Source: Bacillota bacterium (GTDB taxonomy: Bacteria; Bacillota; Clostridia; Acetivibrionales; JAMNXU01). From it: 64,000 nt of DNA. The stretch is from the NCBI GenBank assembly GCA_023623175.1, contig JAMNXU010000013.1, positions 107,934 through 171,933 of the forward strand, given 5' to 3'. Made by a program: the position numbers and the translations under genes. Position 1 is the first letter of the stretch. Every line of letters begins with the position of its first letter. Of the stretch, positions 1-8,386 are shown piece after piece. Below the pieces are notes generated by a model. That model searched no databases, was not told the DNA's origin, and saw nothing but the letters and a program-made list of their open reading frames with translations.

Positions 1-1
1 G

Positions 2-499
2 AAGGGCGGCATGGTGCATACGGCAGAAGTCAGCTGCAACGACGGGGAAGTAGTTTATAGAGTGCCCCTTACAAAACTTACAGTAAAATTCCCCGGGATA
101 AAAACTGAAAGAATTACAGTAAGCACAGGATCTTCCACGGTAATCACCTCCGACTGGAATATCGATGAAGCAGTGTTTATCCTGTTCAAAGACATGACCT
201 ACAATCTTAAGCTTGAGAAGGGCAGCATGGTTCATGAAGGCTCCATATCCTGCGATGAAGATGAGGAAACCTATGATGTACCTGTCTGCCACGTGACGGT
301 GAGATTTAACGGGAAAGCTTCCGAGGCATCCATAGGAATAAACGGCACAAATGTTATAACTTATACCTGGAAAGAAAACCTTGTTGATTTCTATGTTTTC
401 AAGGATACCGGGTATTTTGTGACAATAAAAATCGGTAATAATATATACAGCTGTGACAATATAGACTGCAATGATGACAACATTAATGTGGAGATATGA
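2..499 (+). CDS. Truncated repeat protein, 3' part only
   Basis: I do not recognise this protein. The reading frame is open from base 2, and residues before the first ATG (base 11) already match the repeat, so the gene almost certainly starts outside the window. The visible part holds two copies of a unit of about 72 residues: MVHTAEVSC near the start is matched by MVHEGSISC about 72 residues later, each followed by a VP..x..TV.F segment, an Asn/Thr-rich strand and a F..F.D..Y segment. The pattern suggests tandem beta-sandwich domains with one Cys pair per repeat. It ends at an intrinsic terminator about 50 bp downstream. The function is unknown; surface or spore adhesive repeat modules are possible but unsupported. 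Confidence 0.7.
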   Translation, partial: KGGMVHTAEVSCNDGEVVYRVPLTKLTVKFPGIKTERITVSTGSSTVITSDWNIDEAVFILFKDMTYNLKLEKGSMVHEGSISCDEDEETYDVPVCHVTVRFNGKASEASIGINGTNVITYTWKENLVDFYVFKDTGYFVTIKIGNNIYSCDNIDCNDDNINVEI

Positions 500-548
500 A
501 ACCTGAACAAACACGCATAGCGCCTTCGGGTAAAACCCAGGTAAGGTT

Positions 549-582
549 AAAAACAGGACGTTCTTTTGAACGTCCTGTTTTT
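549..582 (+). terminator. Intrinsic terminator after the repeat-protein gene
   Basis: The hairpin AACAGGACGTTC / GAACGTCCTGTT with a TTTT loop is followed by a T run. It sits 50 bp after the stop codon. A nearly identical hairpin with compensatory changes lies at 5001-5033. Confidence 0.85.
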
Positions 583-721
583 GATGTTTTATTTTGAAAA
601 CCAAAGGACTCCTGCCAAAATTACATCCCAACTTTTTCTGATGAAACCCCTGTACCTGGACTATCAGACCAATACATGGGTGCTGTTCACTATATTTATT
701 CATATTTTCAATACATTAATC

Positions 722-1363
722 CTATCCCTTTAATTTTTTATAAATCCTGTGGGCAATTAGCGTCACAGCCCATACCGGCATTGGTTCGTCAACACGTTCT
801 TTCCAGTAATCAGGACTGTCAATTATCCCGGCCTCTGCAAGTTTGTCTATACCCTCGTATTTCCATGAACTGGCCAATCTTAGCTGAACATCCCGGACCA
901 TTTGCTGCAGGGGGAAGTATTGACCGGGGCACTCCGTGTTGTTCCACCGTTTATGGCCGTCTATTATAACATTTTTATTGGGCAGTTGAGATACGAGCCA
1001 TGCGATAAGCTCAACTCCAGCCTTGTATTGAGCTTCGGGCATTACTTTATTGAACGCTCCTTCCCGGGGATGATATGCTCCCTGGAAACCGACACTGATT
1101 ACCTTGTGATTCATGTTTGCGACGCCTGCTCCCTGGTTCCATCCCCGTCCTTCATACACCTTTCCGTCAAAACCTACCCACCAGTTGTAGCCGAAACCCT
1201 TCCACGTGCCGTTATCCCTTTCAAGGTGCCATCTTTCCACTTCCCAAATGTCAGCTGTCGGATGATCCATGTGATGGAGCGCTATACCGATGATATTTTC
1301 TTTATACAAAGGATCTGTTTCCGGCGGATAACGCCAGTTCCACTTAGGCTTGATTATTTCCAT
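722..1363 (-). CDS. N-acetylmuramoyl-L-alanine amidase (PGRP/amidase_2 type)
   Basis: This is a predicted zinc amidase that cuts the bond between muramic acid and L-alanine in peptidoglycan. The 213-residue protein shows an amidase_2/PGRP domain (about residues 20-150) with likely zinc ligands H30 in LHHMDH, H137 in DGHKRW and C145 in ECPG, plus a conserved GYNWWV segment. The last 55 residues (WKYEGIDKLAEAGI..) resemble the short C-terminal module seen in many clostridial phage-type endolysins. No signal peptide is visible, which also fits an endolysin-like or spore-cortex enzyme. The start is fixed by AAAGGAG 10 bases before the ATG. It stands alone and is transcribed away from the radical SAM gene. 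A prophage-remnant origin is possible, but no other phage gene is nearby. Confidence 0.88.
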   Translation of the reverse strand: MEIIKPKWNWRYPPETDPLYKENIIGIALHHMDHPTADIWEVERWHLERDNGTWKGFGYNWWVGFDGKVYEGRGWNQGAGVANMNHKVISVGFQGAYHPREGAFNKVMPEAQYKAGVELIAWLVSQLPNKNVIIDGHKRWNNTECPGQYFPLQQMVRDVQLRLASSWKYEGIDKLAEAGIIDSPDYWKERVDEPMPVWAVTLIAHRIYKKLKG

Positions 1364-1675
1364 AAAACGTCAACTCCTTTATTTTTAAACAGGTTGAAAA
1401 CAACTCAGCAACTTTCTCTGTCTACTCCAGAATATGCAAATATCCCCGGAAGGCTACCCTTATAATAAAAGTCAAATCAAGAACAACGGGAAAGGATACG
1501 ATGCGCTGCAGGATGAGGATGAAAAAGTAGTATGAATAACGCCACAAATCACTAAAACAGTAAGGAGATATATCTTTCATAACACAATTATTATACAATT
1601 GAGTAAAAACATTTGAAGAGTTATAACCATATTAAGTGAAATCTACAAGTGAAATCTGAGCAAGGAGGAATAAAT
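1364..1675. other. Intergenic region between divergent genes
   Basis: This 312-bp region lies between the amidase and radical SAM genes and must hold both promoters, but I see no convincing -35/-10 pair. It contains one micro-ORF at 1501-1530 on the plus strand (AAAGGA, 4 bases, ATG, nine codons MRCRMRMKK, stop). That may be chance. Confidence 0.4.
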
Positions 1676-2653
1676 TTGTTAAGAATCAGAAGCCTGGTGT
1701 CCGGGGGAATAATCACAAACTATAAATGCTCGTCAAAATGCAGGCACTGCAGTTATTCCAGTTCTCCAAAATGGCCTGACGATTACATGACGCCATCCAT
1801 GGCCGATGAGATATGTTCCGTACTGAAAAGCCTGGGTTGTTATTCCGTGCATATCGGCGGCGGTGAGCCGCTCCTGAAACCCGACAAAATCCTGGGTGTT
1901 CTTGATACTGCCAAAAAATACAATATTGACATCGAATATATTGAAACCAATGCATCCTGGTATAAGGACGAAGCATCAGCAAAAGCTGTCCTCAAGGAGC
2001 TTCAAAGCCATGGAGTTAACACCCTGCTTATATCCATAGACCCGTTTCATAACGAGTACATACCTTTTTGGAAGGTAAAGGCCTTGATCCGTACCTGTTC
2101 CGTGGTAAAGATGAACGTATTCCCCTGGCTGATGGAATTCTGGGATGATATTGACGCGATGGATGATAAAAGTCCCCACTCTCTCGATGAATACACGAGG
2201 CTTTTCGGGCAGGATTATCCTGTAAATCTGCTGAACAGGTATGGCCTTAACCTGAAGGGCAGGGCTTTTAAAACATACAGGCCTGTATTGAGAAAACAGC
2301 CTTATGAACAAATACTGGAAGAATCCAGGCCGTGCAAACTGTTATCAGGTGTATATCATTTCCATGTGGACCTGTACGGTAACTTCATTCCCCAGTCATG
2401 CCCGGGATTTTCAGTTCCGCTGAAAGAACTGGTAAATGGTGCTGATCCTGGTAAATACAGTATATTCAATAGTTTGGAGACTGCCGGTGTAAAAGGCCTG
2501 GTTGAACTGGCGAAAAAAGAATATGGTTATATCCCCAAAAACGAGTACGCCGGAAAATGCGATCTCTGCTATGATATCAGGAATCATTTGGTCCTGGGGC
2601 TGGGACTGGATCTGCCCGATCTAAAACCGCAAGGACATTACAGGTACGTATGA
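1676..2653 (+). CDS. Radical SAM protein with possible C-terminal Cys cluster
   Basis: This is a predicted S-adenosylmethionine radical enzyme; its substrate is unknown. The 4Fe-4S motif CSSKCRHC (CX3CX2C, near residues 18-25) is followed by a GGGEP SAM-binding motif. The C-terminal half carries further cysteines (SRPCK, PQSCPG, KCDLC) that could ligate an auxiliary cluster as in SPASM/Twitch enzymes. An upstream GTG at 1649 is in frame, but AAGGAGG at 1662-1668 sits seven bases before a TTG at 1676, so TTG is the better start, giving 325 residues. A strong hairpin follows the stop codon. No partner gene for a peptide-modification pathway is evident nearby. Confidence 0.85.
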   Translation: MLRIRSLVSGGIITNYKCSSKCRHCSYSSSPKWPDDYMTPSMADEICSVLKSLGCYSVHIGGGEPLLKPDKILGVLDTAKKYNIDIEYIETNASWYKDEASAKAVLKELQSHGVNTLLISIDPFHNEYIPFWKVKALIRTCSVVKMNVFPWLMEFWDDIDAMDDKSPHSLDEYTRLFGQDYPVNLLNRYGLNLKGRAFKTYRPVLRKQPYEQILEESRPCKLLSGVYHFHVDLYGNFIPQSCPGFSVPLKELVNGADPGKYSIFNSLETAGVKGLVELAKKEYGYIPKNEYAGKCDLCYDIRNHLVLGLGLDLPDLKPQGHYRYV

Positions 2654-2655
2654 AA

Positions 2656-2697
2656 TAAAGGAAGAGGAACCTGCACTCGTAGTTCCTCTTCCTTCAT
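2656..2697. terminator. Hairpin terminator between convergent genes
   Basis: AAGGAAGAGGAAC pairs with GTTCCTCTTCCTT around an 11-base loop just after the radical SAM stop codon. The T run is weak on the plus strand; it may serve both convergent genes. Confidence 0.65.
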
Positions 2698-2770
2698 TTG
2701 CAAACCATTGCTGTTATTTTATGTTTGTTTTATGTTTGCCGGAAGAAACCTTTCTCGTCCTGGCATGCAA

Positions 2771-3718
2771 TTAAGCACCTATATTATCTCCTGGTTTTGC
2801 ACCCGTACTTCCAGGCAACACGGTCCTGATTATCCGCATAATGCCAAGCGATTTATCAAATCTGCGCGCGTTGAAAAAGATACACAGAAAAGGAATTATG
2901 TAAAGTATGGCGCCAATCAAAAAACTCCTGAAATATGAGTCAAAATATATCCGGTCTAACCCATAATACCCTTTTAGTAAATTCATAGAAATCCGGAAAT
3001 ACGCGTATTTCAACACGGGGCCTATTACAGCCAGAATAGCAGAGCGCCCCAGGAGCGCCGGCGAACCCATACTTATCCATGCAAAAACAATCAGGGCCAA
3101 AGGCAATATAACAAAAATAAAAACTCTCATCGGCGTATACGACAAAAACGACATATTCCATTGAATCATGAATCTTGCCATTTCCGGTATCAATGCAGCG
3201 AATACAATATGATACCACTTCGAAGCCCACATGATCCTGTTTTCGCGCGCGCGTCTTTCCTGCGCTTCACGTTCGGCCTCCAGCGCGGCTTCGCGCTCAC
3301 GGGCAATGTCGCGCTTTGCATCGTTCATAATGTGCTGTTCACGGGAAAAGGTTAAAACATAGCCCTTCTCAGTAACAATCTCCTCGATATAGATACGGAA
3401 TGAAGCAGCGTTGTTATTGGGTACAGGCAAAAGCTTCCTGGTACCAAAGGCGTCACCAACCTGCGCAGTTTCACTGTATTCGGCAGCAATTCCCGGGGTC
3501 TGCCCGGAATAGGCCGGATTACCTTCTTTATCAAACGCTTCAATATAAACCCTTACTGATTTGACAGGCACTGCTCCAATATTGGCTAATTTTAATTGCA
3601 GAAAATATGTATTGGTCTTCGTGTCCAGTAAAACGGCACCTTTTTCTACTGCGACAGGGCTGTCCGGTATATCCACTTCGTTGGTGAATACAAGCTGACG
3701 AATATATCTTTCCGCCAT
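2771..3718 (-). CDS. Hypothetical protein: beta domain, coiled coil, four TM helices
   Basis: I do not recognise the family. The N-terminal 140 residues look like an all-beta domain (YFLQLKLANIGAVPVKSVRVYI..), resembling an Fn3/CARDB-like fold. A charged coiled coil follows (AREREAALEAEREAQERRAR), then about four hydrophobic segments spanning the C-terminal 150 residues, ending in the cytosol or cell envelope. An upstream in-frame ATG at 3725-3727 overlaps the Shine-Dalgarno AAAGGAG; the ATG at 3718, nine bases after it, is the likelier start. It lies 17 bp downstream of the TAG-interrupted gene and both are minus strand, so they are probably co-transcribed. They may form one membrane-associated unit. 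Confidence 0.7.
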   Translation of the reverse strand: MAERYIRQLVFTNEVDIPDSPVAVEKGAVLLDTKTNTYFLQLKLANIGAVPVKSVRVYIEAFDKEGNPAYSGQTPGIAAEYSETAQVGDAFGTRKLLPVPNNNAASFRIYIEEIVTEKGYVLTFSREQHIMNDAKRDIAREREAALEAEREAQERRARENRIMWASKWYHIVFAALIPEMARFMIQWNMSFLSYTPMRVFIFVILPLALIVFAWISMGSPALLGRSAILAVIGPVLKYAYFRISMNLLKGYYGLDRIYFDSYFRSFLIGAILYIIPFLCIFFNARRFDKSLGIMRIIRTVLPGSTGAKPGDNIGA

Positions 3719-3735
3719 AACAAACATCTCCTTTA

Positions 3736-4338
3736 TTAAAGATCCGGAATAGGATCCTCTTCTTTGCTGACAAAGCCCTGGTCTACCGCAGCATTGCTGT
3801 AAGCCTTATCCTTCGCAAGATGAACATTGCGGATAAAGTCTTCCTGTTCATGCTTTGGTATCCACTTTACGTCAAAAGCAATATTTCCGCCGGCATATTC
3901 AATGCACAACAGAGTCTTGCGTTTTATAAAGTATATAATCAAAAATACTAGAGCTAAAATAAAACCAATTACCATGGTTACCTTTGGACTCTCTTCGAAG
4001 CTTAAATCTCCGTTTATTAATATCGTGGTTAAAAATCCTAATACCAGTGATATAACAGCCCACTAAATATAATGCAATGGGCGGTAAAATACATAACCCG
4101 TGCCCGTAACATCGTTGATATTGACAATTTTACGCTGTTTGTATGATACGAAATGACCCCTGTGGTTAAGAGTGTAGACAGAACCACTGAAATAGATACG
4201 TTTGTTCGTTAAGGTTGCGCCGGCTTTCGAAACATTGCTGTCAGAAATTATATTTGCCATATAACCTGACCCGATGGTAGAGATTTGCCGCTCGTCAGGC
4301 GCACAAAAAGTACCTCCATAATTGCCTTTGTTGCTCAT
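3736..4338 (-). pseudogene. Membrane protein gene interrupted by an in-frame TAG
   Basis: Two open frames of about 90 and 79 codons are in the same frame and join into one continuous reading frame if the TAG at 4063-4065 is read through. The N-terminal part (residues 1-91 from ATG 4338) is soluble and contains a GATLTNKRIYF..GSVYTL segment reminiscent of PH-like membrane domains. Directly after the TAG come WAVISLVLGFLTTILI and MVIGFILALVFLIIYFI, two likely membrane helices, then a conserved-looking KRKTLLCIEYAGG segment. The start is ATG 4338 after GAGGTG; GTG 4347 is an alternative. Either the gene is recently inactivated, the base is a sequencing error, or TAG is occasionally read through. 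The next gene follows 17 bp later. Confidence 0.75.
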
Positions 4339-4741
4339 GATGCTCACCTCATATGTAAGTTTATTTTATTGACTGCCGCAAATAACCGGCATAGTCAATT
4401 AATAACGTCTTATCTGGTTTAATCATTGCTGCATGGGTAATTACCGGAGAATATGTTGCTAAACTTAAGCATTTTGAGTTTTGAATTTTTGTTTTTTGGT
4501 ATTTTAATTCGCCCTGAAAATGTCAGCATTACTACCTCTAATTTACACCAGGAATAGTGTTGGTTACGAAAAATGTTGTAAAATGCGCTAATTTGTTAGA
4601 ATTATACCAGAAAGGCAATCTGCATACAATATCTTTCTCTGTATCTAAAATAATACAGATGTAGGCTTTTCTACGTGACGTATATAAATTTTTTTCTTGC
4701 CAATATTGTACTTGCAGGAATATTTTTATTGGAGGCAGTTT
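4339..4741. other. Intergenic region, no gene seen
   Basis: This AT-rich region of 400 bp lies between divergent units. I see no convincing ORF, tRNA or terminator. It presumably holds the promoters of the interrupted membrane gene and of the zinc-ribbon gene. Confidence 0.4.
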
Positions 4742-4981
4742 ATGATTTGCCCAAAGTGTAAAAGTGAGAATGTAGTTGTCCAGGTTGTACCTCATGTGCA
4801 GACCAAAAGACATGGATTACTATACTGGCTTCTGATAGGCTGGTGGCTCAAACCTCTTCTTTGGTTGCTCTTTACGATACCAATGCTTGTCATAAGATTG
4901 TTTGGCCACAAAAAGGTAACAACGAAAGTAAAATCTTACGCGGTTTGTCAAAATTGCGGCTACAGCTTTATCGTAAAATAA
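4742..4981 (+). CDS. Small zinc-ribbon membrane protein
   Basis: A 79-residue protein with CPKC at residues 4-7 and CQNC near residue 70, forming a split zinc ribbon around a hydrophobic central stretch of one or two membrane helices (LLYWLLIGWWLKPLLWLLFTIPMLVIRLF). The start ATG at 4742 is set by TTGGAGG six bases upstream; a longer frame upstream lacks a ribosome site. The function is unknown. It is a single-gene unit ending at a terminator 20 bp downstream. Confidence 0.75.
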   Translation: MICPKCKSENVVVQVVPHVQTKRHGLLYWLLIGWWLKPLLWLLFTIPMLVIRLFGHKKVTTKVKSYAVCQNCGYSFIVK

Positions 4982-5000
4982 AAAGGCCTCAACCCTGATT

Positions 5001-5033
5001 AAAACAGGATGTTCTTTTGAACATCCTGTTTTT
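5001..5033 (+). terminator. Intrinsic terminator after the zinc-ribbon gene
   Basis: The stem AACAGGATGTTC / GAACATCCTGTT with a TTTT loop and T tail is almost the same as the terminator at 549-582. The one paired position that differs has changed on both arms. The 240 bp that follow (5036-5276) hold no supported gene. Confidence 0.85.
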
Positions 5034-5276
5034 CCATGTTGTTATTTTGTTCACCGGTTGCCCGCTCACATACTTTCCCTGGCGTTCTGCAAGCTAAATT
5101 TCGTATAACCTGCTGTGCGCCGTCAGCCAGTCTTTCACTTATTGCCATCAACTTATTTTCACTTTCACTGTACACGCCATTCATAGATGTAGTACGTGCC
5201 GATGTTGGTTCCGCCTGTCCCCTTCGGCAGAGCATATCAATGGTAAAGGTACCACAGTTGAGCTCTGTAAAATGCT

Positions 5277-5306
5277 AAAAAAGACGGTCGATTAACCGTC
5301 TTTTTT
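5277..5306 (-). terminator. Terminator of the tRNA unit
   Basis: GACGGT / ACCGTC hairpin flanked by A and T runs, immediately downstream of tRNA-Thr on the minus strand. Confidence 0.8.
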
Positions 5307-5311
5307 CTTTC

Positions 5312-5387
5312 TGGAGCCCTCAACCAGGATCGAACTGGTGACCTCATCCTTACCATGGATGCGCTCTGCCTACTGAGCTATGAGGGC
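5312..5387 (-). tRNA. tRNA-Thr (GGT)
   Basis: A cloverleaf of 76 bases including an encoded CCA. The acceptor stem is GCCCTCA/TGAGGGC, the anticodon stem CATCC/GGATG with loop ATGGTAA (anticodon GGT, reads ACC), and the T arm contains GTTCGATC. It lies 10 bp after tRNA-Gly and shares its terminator. Confidence 0.95.
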
Positions 5388-5397
5388 AATTTATATA

Positions 5398-5471
5398 TGG
5401 AGCGGGTGATGGGAATCGAACCCACGCAGTCAGCTTGGGAAGCTGATATTCTACCATTGAATTACACCCGC
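5398..5471 (-). tRNA. tRNA-Gly (CCC)
   Basis: A cloverleaf of 74 bases with encoded CCA. The acceptor is GCGGGTG/CACCCGC, the anticodon stem TCAGC/GCTGA with loop TTCCCAA, giving anticodon CCC (reads GGG). It lies downstream of sigH and upstream of tRNA-Thr on the same strand. Confidence 0.94.
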
Positions 5472-5580
5472 ACGGATTCATCAGTCATCATCTCGCATCC
5501 AGTGACGAAAGAAATTATAACACATTACATTCTGAAATGTCCAGTATTTTTTCTGCCAATTTAGCCAAATCGCGCCTTGA

Positions 5581-6225
5581 TTAAACCCTGCTTTCCTCGA
5601 GGAATTTCTCGAGCTTACGTTTTACTCGCTGCAGCGCATTGTCAATGGATTTTACATGGCGGTCCAGCACCTGGGCTATCTCCTGGTAAGTCCGTCCCTG
5701 CAGGTACAGGCTGAGTACCTTCATTTCCAGTGAACTGAGAATTTCGCCCATCTTGACTTCGATACAGTTGAATTCCTCGCGGTTTATAAACAATTCTTCG
5801 GGATCGCTGACACATTCCTCGCCGAGAACATCCATGAGAGTACGGTCCGATTCTTCGTCAAAGATAGGCTTGTTAAGCGAAACATAGGAATTGAGCGGAA
5901 TATGTTTTTGCCTTGTCGCCGTCTTGATAGCCGTAATGATCTGCCTCGTAATGCAAAGTTCCGCAAAAGCCCTGAACGAGGAGAGCTTGTCCTCCCTGAA
6001 ATCCCGGATTGCTTTGTAAAGCCCGATCATACCTTCCTGAATGATATCTTCGCGGTCGGCCCCGATGAGAAAATACGTCCTGGCTTTGGCCCTGACAAAA
6101 CTTTTGTACTTGTTTATCAGATATTCGAGGGCAGCATTATCACCTGCTTTTGCGTCAGCAATAATTTCCTCGTCAAGCATTGTATCATAGTCCGGCGTGA
6201 CCTCAGCCCGTGCGTTAAAATTCAA
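5581..6225 (-). CDS. sigH: RNA polymerase sigma factor SigH (Spo0H)
   Basis: A sigma-70 family factor that in Bacillus and Clostridium directs RNA polymerase to early sporulation and transition-phase genes. The 214-residue length is typical. Region 2 contains the core-binding segment DREDIIQEGMIGLYKAIRDF and the melting region FRAFAELCITRQIITAIK; region 4 ends in a helix-turn-helix (GRTYQEIAQVLDRHVKSID). The start is TTG at 6225, preceded by a run of six Gs acting as ribosome site. It is last in the conserved cysE-cysS-mrnC-rlmB-yacP-sigH order, which strongly supports the name. A 17-bp palindrome (CAAAACC..GGTTTTG, near 6340-6357) lies in its 228-bp upstream region. Confidence 0.96.
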   Translation of the reverse strand: MNFNARAEVTPDYDTMLDEEIIADAKAGDNAALEYLINKYKSFVRAKARTYFLIGADREDIIQEGMIGLYKAIRDFREDKLSSFRAFAELCITRQIITAIKTATRQKHIPLNSYVSLNKPIFDEESDRTLMDVLGEECVSDPEELFINREEFNCIEVKMGEILSSLEMKVLSLYLQGRTYQEIAQVLDRHVKSIDNALQRVKRKLEKFLEESRV

Positions 6226-6454
6226 AATGATGCCCCCCCAAAAGTATAAAACAGATATGAAATTAGTGTATCTATTTACTATTATTTACAACCGTCGTAA
6301 CAATAATATATACGACATTTATATAAAATTGCTTGGATTTCAAAACCCAGGGTTTTGCGTCAGAAACGTCTTAATCATGGGAAAATGATAATGTACGACT
6401 TTATTATATGGGTTCTCAAAGATACTGTCAAGCCGATGCATTTTTGCAGCTTTC

Positions 6455-6973
6455 TCAGCCTCTTCCGGTGCCGCTTCTGCGCAATTTTTCCAGTGCCTCC
6501 AGGGTCTCGGGACTGAGATGAGCCTCAATGGAATTGGGCTGTCTCGGCCTCGTTCTCTCCCTCTGGCTTTCGCTTTTTAGAGTATTTTCAATTTCCTGCC
6601 GCAGTTCCCTGGGCGAAACCCTTGCGCCTCCCTTGCTCAGGATTATTCTCTGTTCAAGATAATCAAGGGTTACCACGCGAATTGTATGCTGGCTCCCGAG
6701 ATTTGCCACGAACCTTTCAATATAAACATCGGCAGATTCATTTTCTTTTGTAAATACAATCGTCAGGTTGTCATACTTTTCGGTTCTTTCCTGGCCGCCC
6801 TTTAAATAATGCGCGTCATATACAATAATTATATTTAAATCCTTGTATCCCTGGAAATTTGATATAATCTCCTGGAGTTTCCGCCTTGCCTCCTCCAATG
6901 ACTCTCTTTTTAAATCGAATATATCGCTCCAGGCGTTTATTACATTATATCCGTCGATTATCAGGTATTCCAT
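6455..6973 (-). CDS. NYN-domain ribonuclease, YacP/Rae1-like
   Basis: A PIN-like (NYN) endoribonuclease candidate of 172 residues. In B. subtilis the orthologue YacP (Rae1) cuts mRNA in the ribosomal A site. The N-terminus MEYLIIDGYNVINAW carries the first catalytic Asp and the IDGYN motif; VYDAHYLKGG and ENESADVYIERF provide further acidic residues, and VVTLDYLEQ the last. The C-terminal 35 residues are charged and variable. It lies 9 bp after rlmB, in the usual rlmB-yacP-sigH order, so all are likely co-transcribed. Confidence 0.9.
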   Translation of the reverse strand: MEYLIIDGYNVINAWSDIFDLKRESLEEARRKLQEIISNFQGYKDLNIIIVYDAHYLKGGQERTEKYDNLTIVFTKENESADVYIERFVANLGSQHTIRVVTLDYLEQRIILSKGGARVSPRELRQEIENTLKSESQRERTRPRQPNSIEAHLSPETLEALEKLRRSGTGRG

Positions 6974-6982
6974 GCTTCAGAC

Positions 6983-7867
6983 CTACAAACCCCTCTGTCT
7001 GCATATTTCAAACATAACAATTGCTGCGGCAACCGAGGCATTTAAAGAAGAAATTTTCCCCTTCATCGGTATATTGACCACAAAATCACAGCTTTCCCTC
7101 ACAAACCTGCCCATGCCCTCGCCTTCGCTGCCTACAACAAGGGCAACGGCACCTTTCAGGTCGCATTCATAGTATGCCCTGTCGCCGGTGGAATCGGTAC
7201 CCACAACCCAGACGTTTTTGTTCTTCAGGTATTCTATTGTCTGGGCTATATTGGGAACCCTGGCAACTGCCACATATTCCAGCGCTCCCGCCGAGGCTTT
7301 CGCAACAGCCGGAGTAAGCCCAATCGCACGGCGCTTCGGTATTATTATACCATGAACTCCGGCAGCATCGGCAGACCTTATTATCGCTCCGAGGTTATGT
7401 GGGTCCGTAATGCCGTCCAGTATGACAATAAAAGGAGGCTCACCCCTTTGTTCGGCAATATCAAGTATATCATCCACGGTTACATAATCCCTGACGGAAA
7501 CAAAAGCGATCACGCCCTGGTGATGGCCGGTTTCGGACATTTTGTCCAGCAGGCTGCGATCCACTTCCTGCAAAACCACGCCTTTTTCCTTCGCAATCGC
7601 TGAAATTTGCCTAATCGAGCCTACCTGGGCTCCTTTAGCTATCAATATCTTGTTAATGGTCCGGTCGCTTTTAAGCGCTTCCAGTACCGGGTTCCTGCCT
7701 TCGAGCTTGTCTGAAAATTCTTCTTCATATCCCGGCTCCGCCTCCGCGTAATAACTTGCTTTGGCGATGCGGCTCAATTCATCATTCCTGCTTTTTTCTG
7801 TTTTCCTTAATTTTCTTTCATTGTCTTTCCTTTTTCCCCTGTCCCGTTTTTCGCGTCCGCTCTTCAA
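6983..7867 (-). CDS. rlmB: 23S rRNA (guanosine-2'-O) methyltransferase RlmB
   Basis: A SPOUT-class (TrmH/SpoU) methyltransferase that modifies the ribose of a 23S rRNA guanosine. An N-terminal basic tail of about 50 residues (KRDRGKRKDNERKLRK..) precedes the substrate-binding domain (EGRNPVLEALKSDRTINKIL) and the SPOUT domain with motif 1 DPHNLGAIIRSADAAG, motif 2 VVGSEGEGMG and motif 3 SLNASVAAAI that form the knot and bind SAM. The start is TTG at 7867 after CAGGAGG. It sits between mrnC and yacP as in Bacillus. Confidence 0.94.
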   Translation of the reverse strand: MKSGREKRDRGKRKDNERKLRKTEKSRNDELSRIAKASYYAEAEPGYEEEFSDKLEGRNPVLEALKSDRTINKILIAKGAQVGSIRQISAIAKEKGVVLQEVDRSLLDKMSETGHHQGVIAFVSVRDYVTVDDILDIAEQRGEPPFIVILDGITDPHNLGAIIRSADAAGVHGIIIPKRRAIGLTPAVAKASAGALEYVAVARVPNIAQTIEYLKNKNVWVVGTDSTGDRAYYECDLKGAVALVVGSEGEGMGRFVRESCDFVVNIPMKGKISSLNASVAAAIVMFEICRQRGL

Positions 7868-7949
7868 TTCAATCCTCCTGTTTTCAGTAGCTTGCCAGCC
7901 CCGTATTTAACCTCTAAATTATCTTTAACCTCTGCGACAGGTTTTATCC

Positions 7950-8369
7950 TCAGTTGACTTCTGTCGCCATCGCAAGTATTTCCATAAGCCTCTTATACCT
8001 TTTTTTAAGGTAAAGATAACCCAGCAGGGATTCAAATCCCGTGGCATACTTGTACTCTGTTATATCAGCGTTTTTGGGAACCGTTCCCGATTTTGCGTTG
8101 CGTCCCCGACGCACGACATCCAGTTCCTCGTCGTTCAGGAACTCGCTTATCCGATGAATAACATCGGACTGGGCCTTGGCCTTGACGTAATGCACCGACT
8201 GCCGGTGCAGCTTGTGCACCGGCGCATTACCCCTGCTTACAATAAGAGTGCGGATAAAAATTTCATAAACCGTATCCCCGATATACGCCAGTACAAGCGG
8301 AGACAGCTGGTCCACATCTTTTTCGCTGATATTCAAACTTTCCGAAATAGTATTAAAAAAGTCTTCCAT
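7950..8369 (-). CDS. mrnC: Mini-ribonuclease III
   Basis: A small RNase III-like enzyme without the dsRNA-binding domain, which in Bacillus matures 23S rRNA ends. The RNase III core is seen in LAYIGDTVYEIFIR, with the catalytic Asp/Glu, and in KSGTVPKNADITEYKYATGFESLLGYLYL near the C-terminus. An upstream in-frame ATG at 8429 would overlap the preceding kinase gene; ATG 8369, five bases after GAGGG, avoids this and matches the family length (139 residues). It is followed by rlmB 80 bp downstream. Confidence 0.92.
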   Translation of the reverse strand: MEDFFNTISESLNISEKDVDQLSPLVLAYIGDTVYEIFIRTLIVSRGNAPVHKLHRQSVHYVKAKAQSDVIHRISEFLNDEELDVVRRGRNAKSGTVPKNADITEYKYATGFESLLGYLYLKKRYKRLMEILAMATEVN

Positions 8370-8386
8370 ACGTACCCTCTGTTCTG

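Noticed and set aside
2708..2938. Plus-strand ORF after the radical SAM gene
   Set aside because: It starts in the intergenic gap and runs mostly antisense to the membrane protein gene, without a ribosome site.
3736..4338. TAG as pyrrolysine codon
   Set aside because: No pyl genes are in the window and the position is next to a membrane helix, not a catalytic site.
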